From Glycine soja (taxonomy: Eukaryota > Streptophyta > Magnoliopsida > Fabales > Fabaceae), in contig NC_041019.1 in assembly GCF_004193775.1 (NCBI RefSeq), positions 34,100,827-34,164,826 of the forward strand: DNA of 64,000 bases, given 5' to 3'. Both the position numbers and the translations under genes were made by a program. The notes beneath the pieces are model-generated. The model had not been told where the DNA came from, ran no database searches, and was given only the letters and a program-made list of their open reading frames with translations. Positions 45,105 to 56,253 of the stretch are shown one piece after another (within the stretch, counting starts at the first letter, position 1; every line of letters starts with the position of its first letter).

Positions 45105-46877
45105 TTAGAGACATCTAACAACAGCTTTCAAAATTGCCCCATGTGTGGCATCTCTTGTCAATGTCAGGATTTGCACGCGATCCTCCTCAAATTTCAGCCA
45201 GCCCGAATCAATTAGACCTTGCACCTTATGCTTCAGGGCCCTACAATGCAAAATGGAATGTCCCGGGGCTTCTCCATGACAAGCACACGTTGCGTTCGAG
45301 TCGTATTCTTGGAGAAATGGAGGTTGATGAACCTTGGTTGGGGTTATGGCTACCATTTGAATTATCAAGTAGATATGGGAGCAAGTCAGCATAGGACACT
45401 GGAATTGGGGTGAATTCTACAGGCTTTTTCGCTACAAAATTCATTTCTTGGTTGGTGTTTTGGTTTGTGCTAAAGGTGGTGTTCGTCATTGGAAGTGCGG
45501 TAGACAGGCTTTGTGGTTGATTTTAGGGATGGCCTTAGTGGATAACTGGGTGGTGGGTAAGGAGAAGGTTTGTTATTGGCTGAGTGATGACATTGTTGGG
45601 TTGGTAGGGGATTTTCTATTTAGGAACGACAGTCGTAGCATGGGTTTCTCCTTCATTCTTACCCTCTTCATTTGCCCCAGTTTTCTCATTTGTCTAAGCA
45701 GGATGATTAAATTTGCCTCTTTTCAAACCCGCTTTGATCCTTTACTCGGTGAAGACCAAATCCGCAAAGCTTGAAGGTGTGTAGCCCACCATCTTTTTAT
45801 AGTAGAATACTGGTAATGTGTCTACTATCATTGTCATCATTTTTTTCTTTGTCATTGAGGGAAACACTTGGGCTACCAGATCCCTCCACCTTTGGGCGTA
45901 TTCTTTGAAAGATCTGTGCCCCCCCTTTTTTTGCACATGTTTTGTAGTTGCATCCTATCCAAAGCCATTATACTGACACTGCCTAACGAAGGCGACCATT
46001 AGGTCCTTCCAAGAATAGACTCGGGAAGGTTCCAAGTTAGTGTACCAGGTAACAGCTACCCCAGTAAGACTTTCTTGGAAGGAATGTATCAGCAATTCCT
46101 CATCTTTTGCGTATGCCCCCATCTTCCGACAATACATCTTTAGATGGTTTTTGGGGCAAGTAGTCCCCTTGTACTTGTCAAAGTTCAGCACCTTGAACTT
46201 GGGAGGGGTGATGATATTGGGTACTAGGAACAACTCTTCTAGGTTAGCAAAGGCATAATCTTCACCTCCTTCAATGGCCCTGAGCCTTTCCTTTAGATGA
46301 TCCAACTTTCCCATTTCCGCCATAGCATGAGGGTTTTTAATCGCTGTGGAATGTGAGGGGTGTGGTTGTGGGTGATACTGAGGGCCCTCCAAAGTGTTTT
46401 GCAGGGGTATATCACCAACTGCTTGCCCTTCAGTGGCATATCCGAGGCAAGGCTCGAAGTCGGCTAGATTGTGGTGGGGCATTTATGTGCCTTCCTCATG
46501 GGTCAAGAGACATGTGCATGATCAGATTGAGGTTGTTGGCTCTCAACGAGTATAGGAGTGGAGTTATTGACATTCTCATTGGGAGTGTACACCATATTGG
46601 GTGGCGTATAGTTGAGAGGCAAGCCATATGGCGGGAAAGCATACTCGTTTTGAATTTGCACATCATGGGGGCTGCCCGTACTTCCTAAATCTTTGCCTAC
46701 CATATCTGAGGTTGGATGATTCATTTGCTTGAGGCCAGTTGGGGGCATCGAGTTCACCTTAGCAACAGCCCTGGTAGCGGCAACTACAACTGCATTAGCT
46801 TCCATTATCTTCTTCATGCTCATCATGGCCTTCATGTCGGCCTCCATCTGCTCTTGCCCCTCCTCTACTTCACCCAT
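45105..46877 (-). pseudogene. Ogre gag remnant of E2
   Basis: Begins MGEVEEGQEQMEADMKAM at 46877. Continues with a Pro-rich linker to 46503, shifts frame, then 46482-45955 carries FDKYKGTTCPKNHLKMYCRK and SFQESLTGVAVTWYTNLEPS. An indel pair near 45960-45920 and a G-run give 45936-45742 (KEYAQRWRDLVAQVFPSM). The tail ends with the zinc-type motif C-A-C-H-G-E-A-P-G-H-S-I-L-H-C and THGAILKAVVRCL at 45105. Equivalent to E1 20019-21797 with different lesions. A helix-rich segment present here (VVVAATRAVAKV) is lost from E1 by a small deletion. Confidence 0.85.
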
Positions 46878-48458
46878 TACTCTAGCTCTAGCACGGGTTC
46901 GGTAAGGGCACCGTAAAGCGTGCCCTTTTCTTTTTTATAACAATGATTAAGTTCTCTTTTTTTTCAAGGAAAGAATGTAATGAGCAATGCAACCAATGAA
47001 AAGCATGGATGTATGCGAATGATGCACAGTTGAAGTATTGCAAATTTTTATGCGAGATATGGGGTTGAATCAATTTAGATTTTCAACATGGTCCATGACA
47101 TCTTTGTCAAGGTGAACTGGAAGTAACATGGACTTCAACAGTCCTAAATGTGTTTGGCAGTATATGAAGCAGCGATGTAACTCGATCCATCTTTTGCCCC
47201 AATTTTTGCAAGATGGTTACTTCCTTGCTTCAACTTGACTTGATGAACCTTTCCGTAAAAGCATGAGCTTAGTTCAACCCCATAATCCAAAGAATGACAA
47301 TTTGATCGCCAATACTTCGACAACATTTCATAGAGACGAAAGACTCGGGAATACGTATGCTATGCATGGAAAATGTAATTATGCAATTGAGATGCCCGAA
47401 GAAACATCTTTTCTTAGTTAACCATGCATTAGGTACAATGTTCAATCATTTTGTTTTTAAGTGAAACATGTTTATGATCCCAACATGGTTGGCTCATGGT
47501 ACCGAATATATGCAACTAACAATGCTGCGTGAATTTTCATGCTTCCCTTTTTTTGTTTTTGTTTTGCAGAGGAAAATGCAAGGATCATGCATGAAAACAA
47601 AAGGTATGCAGTTTGTAGAACAAAAAGTATGTTGAATGCATATGCATGATGATGCAATGACTCATGCAAAATGTGACGCTGGAATATGATAACGGACAAA
47701 TGCAGGAACGATATGTTCATTATGATGCCTTGAAGAGATGCATGATATGAAGGCATTTACGGACACGAGAGCCCGGAAAATCATCTCTTCTTACTTGCAC
47801 ATTCGGGGACGCAGTTCCCCATGTGTGTAGTTAAGAAGGTAATATGGACCTTCCGGCTTCCCATGACAAAAGACGAGACCAACATACAACGCGTGCGTGA
47901 CGACATGATGTAGACGCGCAAAAGCATAACACGGGGATGCATAAAGTACGACAGTATCCACAAATAATTACAAGCAAAGGCGTACATGACATTTAGGACT
48001 ACATGTATGGCAGTGTTTAAAGCGGCACGCAGCATGTTTGCTCTATGCCCCTATTTTAGGGACCTATAGGATAATATCTAGGGGTCTCTAATAACTACTC
48101 CCAACGATCCATATCTCACATGGTTGTTTTCTAGAGGTATCATCACTCAAGATAATAATATTGCGGCGGTATGGAATACCAGCGACAACACATTATAAAG
48201 AGAGAAAGCTTTAGACGAGGTTTCACTATTATCAAGCAAGTCGGAGACCTAGCATAACCATAGATCCACCTCCACTCCTTAGATTTCCATGAACCCGGGT
48301 ATAGGGCCTCTTTTTTACTCAAACCCGTGGGTGCTTAGAATGCAGTGTAAAAATGTGGAAAAGACAACATTTATTATATTTACACAATTCAAAAAAATGC
48401 ACACACAAAGTTTCACAATTCCACACTTTCCTAAAATAGGCCTAACTCACAAAAACAG
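46878..48458 (-). other. E2 leader with the first ORF deleted
   Basis: Reading on the minus strand, leader sequence matching E1 16255-17035 joins directly, near 47741-47755, to sequence matching E1 from about 19080. The 2-kb first ORF is missing. The junction word atatcatgcat resembles both E1 edges (tatcatatgcat and atatcatgcat), suggesting deletion at microhomology. Confidence 0.75.
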
Positions 48459-48476
48459 TCCCCAGTGGAGTCGCCA
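48459..48476 (-). promoter_or_regulatory. Primer-binding site of E2
   Basis: The minus strand reads TGGCGACTCCACTGGGGA, identical to E1, 2 nt from the LTR. Confidence 0.88.
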
Positions 48477-48478
48477 AC

Positions 48479-50098
48479 TGTCGCAACCTACCCTTTTGCG
48501 GGCGAGCTAGGCGAGGCTCACGGGTGCGTCTTCCAAAGGAGGAAAATGCGCGGAGTCGCCACCAACATTTATTTGTGGAAAACATCGGAAAAACCGAAGG
48601 AAACCGGTCATGAAGAATATTCCAGATTCGGGAGTTGTATTTACGTTTTAGGAAGGTATTAGCACCTCTGACGTTTGTCCCAAAGGACAACAGCCTTAGA
48701 TTAGGATTGTGTGAAATTATGTATCTAAACTTTTATTTCTTTTTTTATTTTTGAGGTCGACAAAAGCGGGGCTCTTGCTCCTACGTACCCTCCATTGATG
48801 AGGAAATCAGACCTACGTAGTTCTTTCAAAAGAGCGAATCAAGCGATTCTTTTTACTTGGAAGGTGGCCCTTTTAAGACGTTGGACCTTAAAATGATCCA
48901 TTTTTACTTAGTGAGAAAAACTGAGGTATCGAACCTTAAAATCCTTTTTAGTGATTTTTTGCGAACGAGCTTGACTTTGCGAGTTGATTTTAGCCTTAGT
49001 TTCACTTTAGTTATTAGCCAATTCAATTAAGAAAGAGAAATCCCAAAGAGAAACGTCCGATTGCTTTTTTTGGTTTATTTTACTAAAAGATATTTTATTA
49101 TTATTATATTATTATTTTACCTCTTTTTGGTTTCCAACGTGGTTACGATATGACCGAACGGTCGGATTTCATTTTAACAGAAATTACCGAATATTACAAT
49201 TCGAATGATCGGTGGAATTTTATTTTATTTTTTTATTAGGCGAGAAAATGACTTAAGTAAATGACTAAAGCACGCCAAAAGGGGGTACGGAAAGTAAATG
49301 AAACGAAAATAATAGTACGCGAAACAAATGGGGACCACCAAGGGTACATAGAATGAATTGAAAAGTTCGATTTTGGGAACTTACCGGTTGAAGACCGAAG
49401 AACGACGAAGAACGAACGACGAACGACAAAGAACGGTTGAAAATCTTCGCGAAATCACCCATAGAAATGTTACGGAAACGTTACGGAAGCGCCTCGGCTT
49501 GGATTTTCTTCACGGAAACAATTTTCCTCACTAATTTTAAGTGATTACGAAGTACCAGAAGGGCTGAATCCCTTTCACCTTCACTCCTCCCTCTATTTAT
49601 AGGAAAATAGGGGAGGAGCTTGCCACCCAGCTCGCCCAGGCGAGCCAGGTTGCTTCCTCCAGAAGCAACCGCCTTCTGGAGGAACATCCTGGAAGGCCCA
49701 AGTGGGTCTGGTTGCTATTTGCATCCCCTTTTTTTTACTAAATACACCCCCTTTGCTTTTTTGGTGATTCTTTTTCCGTAACGTTACGAAACTTTACGAA
49801 TTTCGTAACAATACTTGTTTTCTTTCCATAAGGTTATGGAACCTTACGGGTCATGTAATTACTCCTTTTTTAGCTTTCGGAATGTTACGGAAACTCACGG
49901 ATTGCGTAACAATACTTCCTTTTGATTTCCGGCATGTTACGAAATTTCACGGATTGCGTAACAATGTTTCCTTTTGATTTCCGGCATGTCTCGGAACTTC
50001 ACGTATTATGCAACAAAGGGTGCCAAGTACCTCAAAGCGGTCAACCAAAGGTTGCATGCCATCAAACAATAGTCCCCGGACGAAATTAGGGTATGACA
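48479..50098 (-). mobile_element. 5' LTR of E2
   Basis: 1,620 bp, pairing with 8386-10021. The TATA box on the minus strand is at 49594-49601. U3 motifs (ccgtaacgttacg and related) lie at about 49770-50000. It is followed by the GTATA duplication. Confidence 0.92.
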
Positions 50099-50103
50099 GT
50101 ATA

Positions 50104-52187
50104 GATAAAAGATCTTCCTATACTATGTACTATTTAATTTTGGATGATGAGTCGATTTGGTAGTAGGTTTAAGTAAAGGTTTCATAAATTAGAAATGGAA
50201 ATAAAGATTTTAAGAATAGTTTGATTTAGGCTTAGCCCACCAAATGTCAAAAACAGTCAACCAAAGTTAAAGTAAGGAGTTGTAAGCCAAGCAATTAATG
50301 ACAGTTTTGTAAATAGAAGCAAGTTTAGCCAAAACCTTGGAAATTAGAGTTTTGAACGCCAAATCAACTATTTGATTAGTGTAGGCCTAATATAATGGAA
50401 TGGACAGGACCTTGATATAATGAAAGATAGAAGATTAAAGTTTCTTGCAAGATGAATAATGACACTTTAATTAATCCTAATGAAACAAATTTGGACCGAA
50501 AAACCTAATGGGCCAATGGGGCCCAAAACTCTAAGATGTAGCGTTATAGTACAAGTAAAGTAAACACTCTCCCTTGCTCTTCATTCATGCGCAACCACTT
50601 CTAGAGTTTTAGAAGAGAGGATAGAGCTTTTCTCTCTTTCCTTGTGTTCTCTCTCTAACTTCATGGCCATCCCACCTCAAGTTCTCACCTTTACAACTTA
50701 AATCTTATCCCTTGGACTTCAAATTTAAGGAGGGAACTCTAGAAGACAAGGGTTTTTCATCATTCCATTTTTTTTTTGCATTTTCTTGAGATTTTGAAAA
50801 ATCTCTTAAGGTATTGAGAGTTTCTATTTTCTTTAATGTCTATTTTGGTTTAGGAGGTTATCCTCCATGAGTATGGGCTCCTAGAGTCATTTTTATATTA
50901 TTTGGTGTTGAAAGTTTGTGCACACAAGTTGTTTGAGAAATTTCAGCTTTGACATACTTCACACAGTTTTTTACTTTGTTTGATTCACATACTGTTCGAT
51001 GAAAATAAAATTATATTTGAAAAGTATATTCTTGGGGAATATGAATATATATAAAATACGTTAAATTTGAATCAGAATTGAATTTACTATATCAACTCTA
51101 CAAATTGACCCTTCTGCTAAGTGTTGTGTTTTGGCATTCATGCATTGCTTTCATAACTGGTATTGTTGTGGAGATGCTACTAAAATTTGGGGGATAACAT
51201 TGCAAAATAGGCTTCATAAGCTTTAAAAGTTGGGGTCACTTGTAACTTACCTCATTGATTTGTTGAGAAAACTAATGGAGAAAAGAGAGTATGTGTAATG
51301 ATTTTTATTTTCTGTCTTGTATGAGCATCCTTTAGCAAAATGGGTATTTCTCTTTATGGTTAACTTTGGAGATAGACAAGACTTTTTATATTGGTAAAGT
51401 TTATAGAATTTTTTTATATGATAAGTATAAGTTATGCAATAGGTTTTCAAAATACTCTATAGAAGAAATAAAAAATATAAACTTGAGTTATAATATAATT
51501 TTTTTATCAGATAAATATATTTATGTATAAATTTTGTTTGGGTTGGCTAGATTGGATTTTAAAATGAAATCCAAAATCTGATTTTATCCAAAACAAACTG
51601 GTTTATTAAATTTTCATTTGTTCGACCTTTGGTTTATTCAATTTTCATTTTTTTGATTGATTTATTCAAAAAGTTATTTGATTAAATCAGTTTATAAACA
51701 TTCTTAAGAAAACTGGTAAAGTGTACAATTAAGTCTATTAACTAGTAAAGTACGCATTGGTTAACAGATCTACACCCTTAAACATTGATAGATTAATATG
51801 TATAGTACTTTCTTTTGCCTATGATTCTTTAATGGACATTCTCTCCTACTTAATTTTTTTCAATTTAAGGTAAAAGTTAATTAGGAAGGAAAAGTAATTT
51901 TGAGTTGCATAAAAAATTCCTTTTTGTTTATGGTAGGGATAAAAGATCTTCATATATTGTGCTATTTACTTTTGAATGATGAGTAGATATGGTAGCACAT
52001 CATACTTAACTTAGGTTTTTCTTTTTTAATGAATTTAATTACTTATATTGATACCTATATTATATTTATTAAGATAGAAATATGTAGACACAAAATAACA
52101 TAACACCATGACTTAAAATTTAGTAGTTTTCAATTGAAATTCACAGAACGGGAAGGAATTATGGTATATATATACATCAATGATTAA
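50104..52187. other. AT-rich sequence, no gene recognised
   Basis: Only short frames and T-rich tracts. 50104-50165 (gataaaagatcttcctata..., gatgatgagtcgat) is similar to 51935-52005 (gataaaagatcttcatata..., gatgatgagtagat), an old direct repeat about 1.8 kb apart. 50570-50760 has pyrimidine-rich leader-like sequence but no convincing coding region follows. Confidence 0.55.
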
Positions 52188-52189
52188 TA

Positions 52190-52479
52190 CTCCCTCTGGT
52201 CTCATATATAAGAAAAAAATTACTTCACATAGATTAAGAAAGCTAGTTGAAATCATTTAATTTTTCTAATCTCAAGTACAAAATAAGGTTATTCTTAAAA
52301 TATGCTTCATTAAAACCTGAAACCCTAAACAAAATAGATTCCTTAAAAATAGAATTACAATTGAATGAAGAGTGTTTTAGGAATGATATCATTAAATTAG
52401 GGTGAAATTAGTTAGATTTGCTTATTTTTTATTCCAAGAAACAAGGGAACTTTTTTCTTATATATGAGTTTAGAGGGAG
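52190..52479. mobile_element. Stowaway-type MITE, 290 bp
   Basis: Terminal inverted repeats CTCCCTCTGGTCTCATATAT and, reversed, CTCCCTCTAAACTCATATAT, continuing aagaaaaaa. TA dinucleotides flank both sides (52188-52189, 52480-52481). CTCCCTC termini with TA duplication are typical of Tc1/mariner-derived Stowaway elements. No coding capacity. Confidence 0.9.
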
Positions 52480-52504
52480 TATAATCTATGAAAGTTGTTC
52501 AAAA

Positions 52505-53850
52505 TTAATGAAAGGTTGTATCATTTCATGAAATTATGTGTCTATTCATACAAAGTGCACATAAGAATAGATGCAACTCATCATAAAAAGCCCAACTAAT
52601 AGGGAATATGAGATCATTTGCATCAAATCACCAGATTCTTTGTATCCATGTCATTTCCTTTCTTCCCTTACGCACAGAGAGAAATAAGGAAACTATCATC
52701 ACCAATGGTTTTCTTTGGTATTCCCTAGCTTTTGTGGAGTCATAAACTCCTATTTGAACTAACATAATACAATATGCATATATATAGTAGGCCTTTCATG
52801 AAACAAGTGCATAAATTGAGTGTATGCTTAATATTTACAAACAAACACAATATGCATATAGATGAAAGTAGATTATTGTATCTTGAATCATTGACAAAGT
52901 TCATTCCTTATGTAATCACTTTAAAAAGTTTGAAACATCTAAAAGATCATATTTCTCTTGAACAATTGAGGTAATAACCTTGTTTTTGAACAAGAGCAAC
53001 GTAATAAAATGATACCAAAGGTTTATATGTTCACCAAAAGGTGTATGTAATGGAGGAAGGTGCATTGAGCAAGTTCTCTAAGAATAGGAAGCGGGATTTT
53101 TTTTATTCTTGTAGTTTCACAAGCAGTCATAGTAAAATTGCATTTACAACTTCATTAACTGTTGGATTGGGTTGGAATTTTGTGAGCCAATTCAGGATAC
53201 ATGATTCTTAAATCTGAATCTTTGGTTTCTTTATTGGTTGCTTGTGGTGAGAGATATTAGTTTGTACTATGTACGATTTTTTTATACTTTCATCTTCTTG
53301 ATTCTCTATTTATATGTTTGTTGTTTTAGTTGTTTAACCAATACTCACTTTTATCTAAAACCATGTGATTTTTATAATTGAGGAACGTGATTTGGATGTA
53401 TTGTTAAAAAAGGTGAGAGATATTTTGTTCTTTAAGTTGTTTGATTAATTGAGGAACGTGATTTGTGCACTTACTTGAATACCTATAATCTAAAACCATT
53501 TGGTTCAAATATATTTTTAAAATGGTGGGCGATTGTGTGAGATTTTCAAATTATTTAAAGATTGAATCCTTTCATGAAATTTTGTGTACATTCATATAAA
53601 GTGAAAGTGTGAATAGATGCACAACGACTCTTCATCGAGAAACATGAGATGTGACTCTTCACCAAGATTCATGAGATGTGACTCTTCACCAAGGGCCTTG
53701 AGATGTAGAAAATCACCATATTCTTTGTATCCATATCATTTCCTTTCTTCCCTTATGGACAAAGAGAAATAAGGAAACTATCATCGCCAATGGTATTCTT
53801 TGGTATTCCTTAACTTTTATGGAGTCATCACCTCCAATTTGAACTAACAT
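52505..53850. repeat. Pair of diverged direct repeats about 1.06 kb apart
   Basis: 52505-52775 and 53565-53850 share atttcatgaaatt.tgtgt, ttctttgtatccat, tcatttcctttcttccctta, gagaaataaggaaactatca and tttgaactaacataat. The stretch between (52776-53564) also has two 'gaggaacgtgattt' words. No gene was seen in this whole interval. Confidence 0.75.
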
Positions 53851-53959
53851 AATTCAAAAATTTCACTCGTGCATGTGCACACACATATCATGTAGAAGCA
53901 TTGGTTGATGTAGAAAGATATTATAAAAATACATACCTTTCATACACAAACAAACATAT

Positions 53960-54480
53960 TGCTAAATCCTACAAGTTCATGTCATACTTTGATTTTTTGA
54001 ACATTCATGTCATGTAAAGTCAATGTATCTAGTCTATTGATTCTCTCTTCAAGATCCATAACTCCTTCAAGAAACTGCCTTGATTAATTCATCTTATTTC
54101 CATATTTATAATCTTCCTCCAAAGCCTCCATCAGTTGTTCAATGGTGTCTTGGGAAGGGTTTCCAAATTGAATAGTTTTCAAAGGTGAAAATTCAGGTGG
54201 AAACATCAACATCATTATTTAGAGTGCTATTTTGCCGAGTAATATTCTTTGCAAAATCATGATGATGAAACAATATTGATTGCTTCCACCATACTGCATA
54301 ATGTGTGGTAACATCTATGTTAGATATGGGTATGCAGAAATTTTTCCATGCAATGAGTTTGGTCCTAGAGAATGTAGCCACACAATCAGAAACTTCTTGA
54401 TGCATTCCAAATTTCATAGACACTCTTTATGTGGTAGGTACTTTTGTATAATACATTTGTGTGACACCAACCATTGAAAC
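53960..54480 (-). pseudogene. Plant mobile domain (aminotransferase-like) gene fragment, left arm
   Basis: The minus-strand frame 54423-54193 contains LIAWKNFCIPISN and VTTHYAVWWKQS, typical of plant mobile domain (PMD) proteins, which otherwise read like DVTTRYxxWWKQ. In another frame, 54170-54080 encodes QFGNPSQDTIEQLMEALEED, a plausible C-terminal helical region. Frameshifts and stops show it is a pseudogene. It forms one arm of the inverted repeat at 54171-56250. Confidence 0.7.
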
Positions 54481-56250
54481 TCTCATGCATATAACAAACA
54501 GAACTATTTTTATTTATCCAAATTACTTTCATATGGCAACCCCAAGTTTCATTTTTTTTATAAAAGCCTTAAACTTACAAACATATTGAACATAAGGGTG
54601 CCAAGGAAAATAGTCCCTAGCTGAATCCAGGGTAAATATCCTACACAGGATAGGTTCTTCATGGTTGATCAAGCTAGGTTATGGTTGCAAATTTGTGAAT
54701 CTCTCCAACACCCAAATTTGCATCAAGTAGTAAAAGGGTGACCAAAAAGTTACCTCTTATCACCAGTCTAACCAACTATTGTTTTCTTCCACAGACCTAA
54801 ATCATTTTATATGTTGGCTAAAACTTTTGGGCCCAAAGCTGATTCTCTACAATAAGATGAACAACAATAAGGAAAACAAACTTTCTCACCAAGCCACTGG
54901 GAGAGAAATCAATCACTGGCAACCAAGTTGCAAGGAATGTTTCATGCTCAATTTCACTCCCACTATTGACAAATATCCATCCTTGTTAATGTATAAACCC
55001 CATTCCTTTTACACCTTGGAGATTGTTGTTGTCCTGTTGTATGTATCAATTTCTTCTCCACCTTCATCATTTCCTAGCTTTTAAATGGGGTGAAGACAAA
55101 TCACCAACAATTGGAAAACCGTCCAACACCATCACATCCTCCAAGGTGACATTTTTCACCCTAGGGACACAAAAAGGTATTTGTTTTAGGACACCACTTC
55201 TCAACAACCGCAAAACACACATTTTCAACCCAAGATATGTTTTGGGATTGTTGGGAAGTGGTGTCCTGAGACAAATACCTTTTTGTTATCATAAGGTGAC
55301 AAATACATTAGCATGAATGGATTTTTGTCAATAGTGGGAATGAAATTTAGCATGAAACATCCCTTGCAACTTAGTTGGAAATGATTGGTTTCTCTCCTAG
55401 TGGTTTGGTGAGAAAGTTTGCTTTCTTTATTGTTGTTCATCTTGCTGGAGAGAATTAGCTTTAGGATCAATAGTTTTATCCAACATATAAAATGATTTAG
55501 TTCTATTGAAGAAAACAATAATTCGTTTGACGAGTAATGAATTGAAATTGGAGTTAACTCTTTGGTCACCCTTTTACTACTTGGTCCAAACTTGGGTGTG
55601 GGAGAGATTAACAAATTAGAAACCATAGCCTAGGGTGATTAACCATGAAAAACTTGTGATATGTAGGTGGAACAAGCTTAATCCCTTGAAAATTGACAGT
55701 ATGAGATTTTCCCTGGACTCAGCTAGGGGCTATTTTCCTTGGCACCCTTAATTATGTTCAACATGCTGGTAAGTTAAAGTCTTTTTATCCCAAAAATTAA
55801 ACTAGGTTAATAGGTGAGAGTAATTTGGATAAATGAAAATAGTTTTGGTTGTTAAATGCAAGAGCGTTTCGATGCTTGTTGGCAACAATGTATTATACAA
55901 AAGTACCTACCATATAGAGAGTGGCTACGCAATTTGGAAAACATTAAGAAGTTTTAAATGGTGTGACTGCATTCTCTAGGACCAAAGCTATTGCATTGAA
56001 ATATTACTGCATACCTATATCTAATGGGAATTTGTATTTTCTTGCTAAGCTTTTTGAGGAAGATATTACCACACGTTATGCAATATGGTGGAAGCAGTGT
56101 CGTCATCATGATTTTGCAAAGAATATTACTTGGCGAAAGAGCAATCTAAAGCTACTTTGTCATCATGGACGTCATGTATCGAAAGCAAACACAAATGGTA
56201 ATGATGCTGATGTTACACCTGAATTTTCTCCTTTGAAAACTGTTGATGTA
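54171..56250. repeat. 2.1-kb inverted repeat (imperfect palindrome)
   Basis: Left arm 54171-55206 and right arm 55248-56250 are inverted copies, centred near 55227. Matching words include gggtgccaaggaaaatag (54597) against its complement near 55745, agtagtaaaagggtgacca (54727) against about 55562, gatgaacaacaataa (54857) against about 55432, and tcacaaggatgtttcatgct-type text near 54930/55350. The innermost 37 bp pair almost perfectly (aggacaccacttctcaacaa with ttgttgggaagtggtgtcct). The left arm has about 150 bp extra near 55010-55160. Identity is roughly 80-90% by eye. Confidence 0.88.
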
Positions 56251-56253
56251 GCT
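55857..56253 (+). pseudogene. Plant mobile domain gene fragment, right arm, cut by A2
   Basis: 55857-55956 encodes QERFDACWQQCIIQK and EWLRNLENIKKF. After a frame change, 55963-56253 encodes FSRTKAIALKYYCIPISNGN, LAKLFEEDITTRYAIWWKQC and DFAKNITWRKS. This is the PMD family pattern. The fragment ends exactly at the A2 insertion, where the left arm shows the sequence would have continued. It is not functional. Confidence 0.75.

Larger units (their letters stand above)
8386..50098 (-). mobile_element. Ogre-like LTR retrotransposon E2 (non-autonomous), host of three nested insertions
   Basis: The ends are TGTCGCAACC...TATGACA on the plus strand. They are flanked by a perfect 5-bp duplication, GTATA, at 8381-8385 and 50099-50103. 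Read on the minus strand the order is: 5' LTR, primer-binding site, leader, gag remnant, short 24-bp array, PF20167-like gene fragment, long 3' region, 110-bp array, polypurine tract, 3' LTR. Subtracting E1, A1, the solo LTR and their duplications leaves about 15.6 kb, close to E1's 14.8 kb. The first ORF is deleted. No protease, RT, RNase H or integrase motif was found outside the nested A1. The LTRs differ by roughly 4% over the first 200 bp by eye. Confidence 0.9.

Noticed and set aside
50570..50760. Possible first exon of a host gene (leader-like sequence followed by ATGGCCATCCC)
   Set aside because: The frame closes after about a dozen codons and no downstream exons or splice pattern could be recognised.
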